From: Tanytarsus gracilentus
Taxonomy: Eukaryota > Arthropoda > Insecta > Diptera > Chironomidae
Reading direction: 5' to 3'
DNA length: 64,000 nucleotides
Assembly: GCA_038502055.1 (NCBI GenBank)
Contig: JAXRKN010000033.1
Coordinates: 930,001-994,000, forward strand
How positions within the stretch are numbered: the first letter of the stretch is position 1; every line of letters starts with the position of its first letter. The notes below the pieces were generated by a model. The model saw only the letters and a list, made by a program, of their open reading frames with translations, made no database searches and had not been told where the DNA came from. Below are positions 37,701 to 49,700 of the stretch, one piece after another. The position numbers were made by a program, and so were the translations under genes.

Positions 37701-40700
37701 GCATATTAAAAAATTCCTGCGCTGTTTCATATTATTTTAAACATTTTATTAGAAAAAGTTTAAATTTTTTTGATTTTATAAATTTTATGATTTTTTAAAT
37801 AATTTAAAATTATTCTTCTTCTTTTAATCACAAATATGGAGCGACAATCTAATTTATTGTTTATGTATTCATGGCAAATTGCATTAGGGCGGCGTCAGCA
37901 GCACGGTGCCATCCATTTCGATTTGAAAATAGTTTGTCAACAACATTTTCGAGCAAATATTTTCATGTAGATTAGAGATTTAATTCCTTACGTACGCATC
38001 AAAATTATTTCCATTCCAACGCACACGAAAAGCATTTTCATTACGTCACAAATGAGACTATAAATCAAATTTTTCATTTTTGTAATTTTTTCTCTCTTTA
38101 TTTCATTTTTTAGCAAGTGAATACGTTTATGATTATTTTATGAAAAGCAGGATGAAAAGTGAAATTTATGGGTGAAAAATTCAGTGAATAAAAATATGCT
38201 CTTAAGTGAATGGAATAGCGAGAAATTTCATAAAGCGGAATTGAATTTTTTTTGTTGCTTGATTTTTATATTTTGTGAGCTCTTTTAAGGAAGTCTGCGG
38301 AAATTTTACAAAATTTTATTTTATAACAAATTTTAGACTTCAAAATATTAAAAAAATTTATAAAAAATTCTGTACAAAATATGAACAAGGACATTCAACT
38401 CACTCTATCTACATCTAAAAAGCACTTCATTTTTATTATTATCAAATTTACCGCGAGTAACTCTGAATCCCGCTGAGAAAATAACTCCCAAAAAAATAAA
38501 TTTTCCTTGGATTATTTTCGTTTGATTTCACTCACAATCGTGTGTGCATTTTACATCAACTAAGGGAAGAGAAAGAAAGTGAGCCAATTTTGTCTCATCA
38601 TTGCTTTCATCAATCATCTCGAGTCTTTGAAAATTACATTTTGCCATTTAGGATTTTCTGATGAAAATATAATTTTTCTCTTCACATGGCGACAAAATTT
38701 TTTGTATGCTGTCGATATGAAGAGGCGATTTAATGATGAAATGGAGATTTTTATGCTTAAATAAAAATGATATTGATGAATTACATGAGATGATGATTAA
38801 AAGGCGTGAAACGATTAATTTTCATCCTTAAGTTTGAGATTGATTGTGGCCACATGTCGATAAAAAGAAACTTGTGGGATGATTTTGGAAAAATATGGTT
38901 GAAAAATTATATAATGAAAAAAAATTCTTCAAAACTTTCTGAGGTTTCAAAATTTTTCCACTTGACTGGATGACTGGCATTTCCATTCAAATATTGAAAC
39001 CCTCTTTAACCCTCCTTAATCTCCATCTCATCAGAAATGACCCAAATAATAATTTTGCAGTTCATTGCTCTTTTCAACCATACATAAAAATGTTTACCAT
39101 TCAGATCAATATATGATAAAATTTTTCGATGATTTCCTTATAAAGCTTACATGCAAATAAAATACAAATCAATCCGAAGCTCAACATGATCCCTTCCTGT
39201 TGTCATGTCCAACAATATGATTATTGGGAATTTTTATTAGTTTGCCAAATTACATTTAACAGATGGATACAACAAATAAATCGTTATCAATCACAAAATC
39301 TTGTATTCGCTCATGCTGATCATCCACAAACACACAAAGAAGACAAATGACCACAGGAATTGCTTTTGTGAAGTTTCTAAACTTCTGAACGGAAAATAAT
39401 TTATAGAAAGCTACTGTGATATCAAGAAAAGTAAAAAGGGTCCAATGAGCTGTGCAAACATAAATTGAACACTTCGTTATATGCTCACATATGTAAATTG
39501 CTCTCGATCCCTTTTCTGTGAGTAAAACACTTTGAAAGTTGTAACGAAAGTAGTTTGTCCTTTACATGTCAAACTTACTCTTCCCTTAAGTGCCCAACTA
39601 TAAATTTTCTACCTATTTTACGAGCTTCAACTCAACACGGAATTCTTAATAAAGTTACAAAACATTTGTCTGAGTTAGTAATTGATAAAATTGAGGATGA
39701 CTAAATATTTATTGTAGCATTTAAGAAATTTGAATGAAAAATAATTTTTATTAAAATTTTTAGTTTTATTGTATGTCAAAAACCGCAAACATGGTCAGCC
39801 TAGAAAATGTCTCTTGAAAACTTTATTGATTGCTGTTGGGCAAAAGTTGTGTGAATGAAATCAATGTGATATTTTGTAAAATAGAATTACCTATGGCTTA
39901 AATATCAGAGACAATAAATTAATTAATTTTTTAGATACGCAAGAAAATTTAACGGATTTAAAAACATTATTGAAAAATAAATTTATGAAAGTTGTAAATA
40001 TTCAAGTTTTATTTCTTTCAAAAACCTCACCAATAAAAAATCTCCCTAACTCTCGACCTCAATGATATCCCCTGCATTTTGTCATTTATAAGCATCTTCA
40101 AGTATCAACTTTATATTCATTGTTATGAATGTTTTCGATTGTTGAAATATCTTTTTTTTCCTCTTTGTCATTTTCCGATTTTCCCTCTCTAACCTCATTC
40201 CACTTCCGCAACTCCAACTATATAACAAATGGAAATCCATAAAAAGCCCTCCGAGAGTGAATTATAAAGCGAACGAGAGCAATAGCGATGGAAACAAACA
40301 GACAAATGCCACAAGTTACAATATCCACACTCGATTGAGACTGAGGAAGAAGACATTAATGGCTTTTGCGAACAAAACATGAAAGAAGAGGAAGCAACTT
40401 CAAATGGCTGATGAAAAATGTTTTTTCGAGTAGAAAATTCACTCTCAAAGATTATTCGAATGCGTATATAAAGTTGAATTTATCGTCAAATATTTTGTTT
40501 GCTTCGGTGTCATTATTCTTCCGTATCTGAGTCACGAATTCATACAGTACTTTGACACTTTCTTGCTGTGTGTGTCGCAAATCTGGATGTGAAGTTTTTT
40601 GTACTGTTGAGATGGAAATTAAGAAAAAAGAAAGCGGAAACAAATTTTTAAGAAGTGAAAACTTTTTTAAACTTTTTGTTTGATGTGAGCTTAAAAGTTA

Positions 40701-43700
40701 AAATTTTGTGCGAAATAAGATGAAAAGTTTTTTATTGATTTTTTGGAGATTAAAAAATTCAGTGAATTTACGAAATTCTAAAAATATGCGATAAAAATTC
40801 TACAAAAAATCATGAATTTTTTTTCAATTCAAAAAAATTTCTCATCTCTCCTTCCAAGTGGAAACCTCAAGCTAATAATTTTCTCTTCCATTTGCATCAA
40901 ATCTGCTCCATTCATCCCTTCCTTCTCCATCGAGACACAATAAACAACATCTACCAAATGATAAATGAAAAGCGACTGAATGAACCAGAAATCATCATTG
41001 TGTTAAGCATCGTGTCTTCATTTTAAAGCTCGAACATAAAAGGCGGCTTTAACATAAATCCACACAAATGGATTTTAAATGCGTTCTGCAGAACCCAAGC
41101 ATGTATCATTGCGATTGTTTGTGTGTTTGGTTTACAGAAGAAAATGAAGATAGAACAATTTTCATTTTTAGTATTCGAAGCAGATATTTATGCGGGGATT
41201 TTCCATCGAGAGAGCACATTTGGATTTGTGGATTCAATTATTGTACTACTGTGGTTAATTATTTTATCGATTTCTGAGATTTGTTATTTATCCTTTTTTG
41301 GCTTTTGCTCCTTGAGAAGATTGTGAATTTTATTTCCCATTCAAGGGTTGGAAAATAAATTTTAGAAAATCTCAATATTTTTTTAAAAATAATTTATGAA
41401 GTTTTCTAAATAAGTTAACATCCCTTGTCCTTCAACCTCTCTCATGTTCTTTATGATCCCATTCGAATAAATTCTCTTGTGCAGTAATTAAAGCAGTAAG
41501 AAATATATTTAAATATTGACTTCTTCACTCTCATGCGACACAATGTTGAAACATGATAACCAGAAAATTAAATGGAGTTGGGGAGGCAAAAGAATTTGAC
41601 ATGGAATAAAGCAATTACCATCAGTATGGCTTCCCTCATCGAGCTGCAAATTGATGCGTTTGCTTTTTATCCTCAACCTTTCCCCTCTCGATAGAATTCG
41701 AACAACACTAATCCCCTAAAAAAATAATCCTGTCGATTATCGTGTTTGTGATGCCTTTTAACAAAATTGAAATCACCCAAGAGAGAGAAAAGTGTCAAAT
41801 TTGCACAAAACTTGCACATAACCACTTGAAAAATTAAGAGCTCGAGCCAATTTCTATAGAAATACAAAAATGCATATCAGATTACAAAACATTTGCAATT
41901 TCATTATATTCCTCGCAGACATGCAAGACGATGTGTCTGCTCAATGGAGTAACATGAAAAACAAAAGAACATTTTTACGAGGAAGCGAACGGTAGAGATT
42001 TGATGCGAAAACAAAAAGTGTACATGAAAAGATGATTGCTGGTTTGTTGCAAGGAGATAATGACTTTCAAGAGCTGTCAAGGGATGGAAAATTTTAATAA
42101 ATTTAACTACAAAATAAATGAAGGAAATAATTATTAAAATTATTTAAATTTACCAAAAACTTTTCAATTGCAAAATTTCCTCCTTCATTTCAATACTTCA
42201 GTCTCATTTTTGCATACAAAAATTGCATGTTCATTTTCATACATTCATATCCACTCCACAATGCACACTTCACAAGATATGAAGCTTCAAAACTAGCAAG
42301 TGCATAAATGAAAAAATCAGAGAGATGTAAAGAAAAATATTTTTTAATCATCGTATTCTGAAAATTTGCAACAATGCCATTTAACTCTTTTTTACCTTAT
42401 TCGTAATTGAAAAGTTTTTTGCAATTTGATTTAATATCAATTCATTTCATTAAAATGCCATAATTTTTTTAAACTGCTCAACATAAAAATTCACTGCTTT
42501 CGTGCTTTTTCGTCTAGCCGGAAAAAAAGTAAAAATAAATGCTCATTTTTTTAACCGACAACCACGTCAATAATCAGCAGCTAGACGCGAAGTGAATTTT
42601 TTGCTATTGTTAAATTCCCACGAAATTTCTACCGTTTATATACACAAAATGTTCAATTCTCACGTCATTCAGCACTTTTTACTTCGAAAATTATCAAAAA
42701 ACCCATAAATTTATTTCCTCGCGCTATTTTTATTATTTTTAACCACGAAAAAAGGGCAAAAATTTTGTAAAGTGGTCGATATAAAATTGGTCCCAAAATG
42801 AGATGACTTTTGGTGGCATAAATCGATAATGAGTGGAAACTGTGGTCATGGGAATATGTTGAAGAACATTTAAAATTTTAATTTATAACACAGTCCATTA
42901 ATTTATATCCAAAACTCTTCAATTTTAATCACTCTCTATGGCCATTGATATTTTCCATGAATAAATTTTAATTACCGAGCTGTACAGCAACTGATAGAGA
43001 TGTTCATGGACAAAGTTCTGCTATGGTGAAAATTAAATTTATTTACCCCAACATCCTGCCTCTATATCATCATCATGTATAGTGCTATTAGCAGGAAGTA
43101 AAACTTTTAATAGCTCTCAATCCGAAAATTTCTATGAAAAAAAAAGCTCTCAGCAACAAAAATTAGGAAACGGAAAAAGACAAAAAAGGGAGGAAAGTTT
43201 TTCGCTTGACTTACTTTCATTTCTTTAAGTATATATTCAGTTACATCTCAAAATGATGATGACAAAGTTTTTTGTGTGCGATAGAGTTCAAGCAAAAACT
43301 TTTCCGACAACTTTCTTCTTGCGGACTCTATTGATTTTTCTCTCCCACTTAACTCACCTCACTCAACCATGAATATTTAATTTTAGCAACAAGATTAATT
43401 AATTTGGCGTTGAGGTGAGTGGATGAAGAGAAGGAAAAAAGTTGAGGTTGTTACCTGCACGAGAGATCAACGGTAAACACGAAAACTTGTGTTCTTTTGT
43501 GAGGGTTGGTAGAGTCTCTAATTAAATGTTTGAATCGAAAGACAAGATGAACTGATACAAACCTGAAAATTAATTAATTTAAGTTCAATTTTTAACGGTT
43601 TTTAATTTTCAAAAATTTTAAATTTTCTCTTAATCTCACTCAGGTTTTACGGTGCATTTAAACTATTCATTTTCTTCATCCAGTGCACTCCGAAATCTCA

Positions 43701-46700
43701 AACTAGGTTGTTAATAAAAGACTTGACTTTCAATCTTTCTCCCCATTGCATAATTGAATTCCTTCCCAGAATGAATGGCGAGTGCTTGCATGAAAGCATG
43801 TCGATTTGCAATTAATTGTATTTCATGTTGTGTGTGTGTCTATAAAACTTGAAAATGTAATTATTTCACATTTTCTCTTTCTAGAATCAAATTGGGGTTT
43901 GCCACTAGCAATTGCAGCTAATTTACATACACCATACCGAATAGAAATTGGCATTGAGAACATTTTGAAGGCGAAAATTGAAGACAAACATGGAAAAGGT
44001 AAGAAAATACTTGACAATAAATTACTGCTTTTATTCTCATGAGGGGAAATCTCAATGGGAAAATTTATTCATGAAAATTTTGTTCACCTCATAATTATAT
44101 GAAAGTTTACTGAGTGACAAGCGTGAGGGTTCATGACGACTTTGATTAAAATTTCTAATTATTACTTCCGAAGAGTTTGAAGTGTTTTTTCCTGCGCGGT
44201 AAATTTTGAAGTGAAAATCAAGAACAACTGCGTAAAATTTTGCCAATGCCTAAAAATAATATTAATGATTTTCAGGAATTTCAAATTAAATTTTGAAAAA
44301 TATTTTCCATCATTTTTCATGCGACAACAATTTATTCACACACGTGGCAGGTGAAAACGCTTGAAAATTCACATTACACCCGTGCATAGACATTTGAGTG
44401 TTTTTAGTGTAACCCACGAAGTGTGTAACACTTTATGCTTTTGTCGTGTCTGTCTGCCGTCGTTCCTTCGAACTCGGCTCCTAGATAGCTAGAGACTTCT
44501 AGTTTTCGAAATGGTAGGTTATGAATTTGTTGGATTTTAGGATTTGTTGATGAAAGGTGTGATGGAAGTAATGATTTTATAAATTCTGTTATTGGTTATG
44601 TTGGTGACTGTTTTGTATAGGAATGAAGGATTGATGATATTTGAGGAATGTTATATGGATCAGAGTGCCAAAGTCCACACGGCCGGCCAGTAGTGCCCCT
44701 AATGTCATTTTTTAAAAGTATGGTTATGTCCTCGTTGAACTCGGAATTTGACCAGGAATGATTGGCATGGATCGAAAAGGAACGAATGGAAAATGGAACA
44801 CAATGGAAAATGAAACAAATGGAAAATGGAACACAATTTAAAATGGAACAAAGGAAAATGGAGAATCTTGGGGAGAAAATAATGTAAGAGAAATATAAAA
44901 TGGAAAATGGCGTAAACAAATAAACATGAAATGACCTGTTTTGGTTTGCTTTTGGTTTTCGAAGCTTTTGGCTTTTGGGCCTTTGCTTTGGGCTTTTGGG
45001 CTTTTGTGGCATTTTGGGGGAAGGGGAAGGGAGCTCGTCGTTGTGGGTTCCGGCAACACCCACGTGTGGGTTTTGAAACATTTTTTTATTATTGATTTTA
45101 CGCGTTTTTCATATTTTTCCTTCTCTTCAGCTCTCACTCACGTCGAGGTAGTAAAAATATTTTATGAACGTCAATATAACTTCAATTAAAGATCATACAA
45201 TTTTGCACTCAATTCACAAGTAGGAGAATTTTTCACCTCCATGGATTCTACAGAAAATCAAATTGATTGACGTTAAAATCATTTTTTCATGGAAGGGTGT
45301 GAAAAATTGCTTCTTTATTGCAATTCACCCTTTCCAAGAAAGTAAAATTTGCAACAAAATAGAAGAACATTTTAGTATTCAAACCATGCTAAATGTGTTT
45401 CATTTCTTCTGACATTATTTACATATTCACTCCCTTTTTACAATTGTTGCTCGGGAGATTATTTTTTTTTTCATTTTCACCCTGAATGTGAAAGTTGAAA
45501 TGTGTGAAATTAAAGAAAGGGAAAAAATGATTTGTTTTTGAATAGAAATGCAAAAAAAATTTGATCGATTTTTAAATTGATTTTGTGGATTTAAGCAAAA
45601 ATGTGGGAATTTAATCATATTTAAAATTTTTTGGTGACTCGTAGAAATTTTAAATTTAACGGTGAAGTTTCTATTTTGAAAAAATTAACGATAAAATTTT
45701 AAATCTGATTAAAAAAATTCAAAATCTAATTTTAAATTTAACGGTTAAATTTTGAATTTCAAAAACTGCAAAAATTAATTAACATCAGTTTTTCCTAACT
45801 ATTTCCTTCTGTTAACCATTTCAGTCTTAATCGTGTGCTCGCCATTTGATTCACTGACAACAAATCGCATCGTCAATCAATTTAAACAATATCGACACAC
45901 TAAGCTGCTTCTGATTGATGTAATTGGCACTGTGTTCAGTTACGAGCATCCATTTTATGACGATTTCTCGGACGAGCATAGTAACAATCTGTTGGTGCTG
46001 ACAATTCTAACGCAAAAGTTCAAATACATCCTCAAGAGTGAATATCACGTTGAGTTTAGTCGATATTTAAATTTTAAAGGCACACGTAATGATTCGTCTA
46101 GCGACAACAATGCATCTTCATGTCTCGTATCGAACAAAGACATTCATTACGATAACTTAACATCATGTGAGCATGAAATCAAAGCGCGATGCCATAACTC
46201 CACTAATGAGGACGTTATTAAAAGTTTCTGTGTGAACATAACGCTCGAGTTGCAGCACTGGAAATGGAACGGCGTACAGTTGAATGACAGCACATTCAAT
46301 AAGCAATTAGTGTTTAGCGAGCATTTCAATCTCTTCGATTTTATCACGTCGTCAATGAAGAATTTCACAAATCACCATCGACATGTGGCGATGCAACATC
46401 ATCAATTTGATTTCATTGTGCTCGACTTTAAATCAATTTTCAACAACAGTAGTGTCGTCAGTTGGCGTCCGGTGATGATACTCGAGCAGAATCGACTCGA
46501 CGGACAAGCGTTCACGATGCATCATGCAAATCTCAGTGCGACTTATGAGATCGATATCAACATTGCTGTCGGTTGGCAGTGGTTCAAAGACAAATGTGGA
46601 CGCGTCTGTTATTCAATCATTGCTGCAATATTTCTCATCATCATTGGCCTTATGTTCATTACCAGCATCATGGTTGGCATTGGGGCGAGGTAAGCTTTAG

Positions 46701-49700
46701 ATATTACTTTCGATGGCAAAGATGTGTGAGCATAAATTATTGGCAGATTAAGAAAAAAAGATATTATTGCCCATTGTCGACAGTCCTTAACGACTTTACT
46801 CGATTTATTTCGCCTCGACAATTTTCTACGAGTTGTTTCATTTCTTTTCTGGCACTCTTCTTAATCCTTCGCTATCATTTCATCGAGTCCCAGTGGGAAC
46901 ATCTAAAATTGTTGAAAATTCAAAAACAATTTTTTCATGTCAGATGATGAAGGAAAACACAAAACGACCACATTTCAGTTGCCATACAAAGTATTCAATC
47001 ATCCTGAAACTAACATTGATTTTGTAAATTATTCCATCAACAAAAAGCTTTTTGATTGTGCTTGCCACAAAATTTGATCCATGACTGCTAATGAAGTTTC
47101 ACTCAAACCTAAATTAAAATTTTCAATCAAATTGTCACAAACAAATTTTCTCTTTACATTTTAGCGAACTTTGTTCGAGAACTTTTCGATCTTTCTGGTC
47201 ATGTAATAAAGTTTGCCAAGTTTTGTTGTAGCTTCGTTAAACAAAATATTGAGATTACAAAACAATTGATTTAATTACAATTTTGGACATTTGTTACATG
47301 ATGTAAACTCAATGAAATCAAGCTTAATTTAAAAAGAAATGCATTCGAAATTTCCCTCAGGTATTTTGAAAAACTTCACCATTAAAAGTCTTTTACCGGA
47401 AATGTCACACATGAAAATCTCTCACTGGTCCTTATTTTTATATTCTGACTCGCTCGCCCGCTTTTCACATAAAAATGGAGTCTCAAGTGATGATAAAACT
47501 TTTATGGTTCCTTTTTCACTCGCTCTCCTGCTCCACACGGCATTAATTTTTTTGCCTTCTCATAAAACTTGTTGAGACTATTCTATGGCATTATTATCAT
47601 AAAATTTTCCATCTTGTTTCTTCTTCTTTTTGGGATTTTAGGCAATTTTTTAAGAAGGTTTTACTTGAATTTTTCATGGATGTTTAAAGTTTTATTTTTC
47701 TGTAAAATTTTATGTTAATTTCAAAAAATTTATTGAAACTATATCAGAAATTTTTGAAGGCTCACACTTCTTTTAAACCATTCCCAAAATAACCTTCAGA
47801 CTTCCTGCATACTAATGCACACTCAAATAACTTTTATGTCTCTCCAGAAACTATTTCTTGAAAAAGCGATTATCGAAAGGACCAAATAAGGTTGTGCTGG
47901 CACCATCCGATTTTGTATTTCCAATCGATTCACGTCGCGTAGATGAGGGCATTGAGGCGATGCTCTGCTGCTGGCTTCAACAACTACAAGAATTTGGCGG
48001 ACCTGAAGTTGATAAACCGGATCTTCTGAAGGGCTCTATAGGATCGCTAAAAAATTTAGGTGTGCCGGGTGTGAGTAGTGGAGGAAATGCGGCGGGTGCG
48101 ACAAAAGGAAACTCAACTGCCACGAGCTTGATTAAAGCAAATAACGCCAACATGCTCGAATTTAAAGCTCGTTATCAGGGCGATTTAGTTCAATTGAAGG
48201 AAATTCGTGTACCTTCGGGGAATTCGATTGAGCTGAAAACGAAAGCAATGGACCATCTCATTATATCACACGGCCTACGTCACGAGAATATTAATCCATT
48301 GATTGGATTTCTCGGCGACCCAAATCGCACCGCTCTCGTATTTGAACATTGCTCGCGTGGATCGCTACAAGATGTTCTGATAATGGACGAAATTAAGCTC
48401 GACTGGTCGTTTCGATTGAGCTTACTCACAGACTTGGTGCGTGGTATGCGCTACCTTCACTCGAGTCCCATTCGTGTTCATGGCAGTTTGACATCGAGAA
48501 ATTGCGTCGTTGATGCACGGTGGGTGCTAAAAATTACTGACTACGGACTGCCAGCTTTTTACGAGTCGCAAGGTCTTTCACCTCATCTCAAATCGCCAAA
48601 AGGTAATTCCTCCTTTGCATGTCATGCCACATAAATTTCCTTCTGACATTTTAATAATTTTTCCCTACAAAATTGTGACTAAAATTTCCGCAAGAATTTT
48701 TTTTCATTAATAATTCACAAAAACACCCCCGACGGTGCACGTGTTGCTGAATATATGAAGCTTTTTTTATTATTGCAACTCTAACTTTTATATCGCACAC
48801 AGAACTTTTATGGACTGCTCCCGAAGCACTGCGTGGTACAAAAAATTATCCAAAAACTGGCACTCAAGCAGGCGATGTCTTTTCATTTGGCATCATCATG
48901 CAAGAGGTTGTAGTTCGTGGTGAACCATATTGTATGCTTTCGTTAACACCTGAGGAGATAATTGCTAAAATTAAAAAGCCACCGCCACTTATACGGTAAT
49001 CTAATGACGCACATGTGCCGAGGATAATTTGGAGATTAATTGTGCATTTAATATTTTCCACAGACCATCAGTATCCAAGGGAGCCGCACCGCCTGAAGCA
49101 ATTAACATTATGCGACAATGTTGGAGTGAAAATCCAGAACTGAGACCTGATTTTGCTACGTGAGTTTAAAAAGCAATTTATTAAGTGCGAGATGGAAATA
49201 AAATTTAAATTTAATTAACCACCCCTTGAATTTTAAGCTGCGGATAAATTCCGCACCAATTTCTTCATAATTCCATTAACCGCTTTCTCAAAATTGAATT
49301 AACGAAAAATTTTAATTAACTTTTTTTTCTCTTCGCACACGCAGAATCGGCGAGAAATTTAAGCTCCTCAATCATGGTCGCAAGGTGAACTTTGTCGATA
49401 CGATGTTCCAAATGCTCGAGAAATATTCGAACAATCTCGAAGAGTTAATTAAGGAGCGAACAGAGCAATTGGATATGGAACGAAAAAAGACTGAATCATT
49501 ATTAAATCGCATGCTGCCGAGGTAATTAAATTGAAATTATTTCAACATCATTTAATTAAAATATTTTTAAAACAGTTCGGTAGCGGAAAAGCTTAAAGTT
49601 GGTCTTCAGGTTGATCCGGAGGAATTTGCAGAAGTTACAATTTATTTTTCAGGTATTTTTAATTGATTTGATTGCTGTTCAAAAATTTGAAAGTTTATTT

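Larger units (their letters stand above)
14937..43884 (+). other. Cyclase intron 3, 28.9 kb, host of nested genes
   Basis: Lies between exons 3 and 4. It contains the antisense TSP1/CUB receptor gene (15.9-21.0 kb), an antisense pair of multi-pass membrane protein genes (30.8-32.0 kb), a candidate promoter with a small reading frame (25.9-26.1 kb) and a composite repeat element (35.3-36.4 kb). The stretches between these are AT-rich and otherwise featureless to me. Confidence 0.7.

Noticed and set aside
44596..45189. Open frames of 161, 99 and 82 codons
   Set aside because: They lie in the inverted, shortened copy of the same composite repeat.
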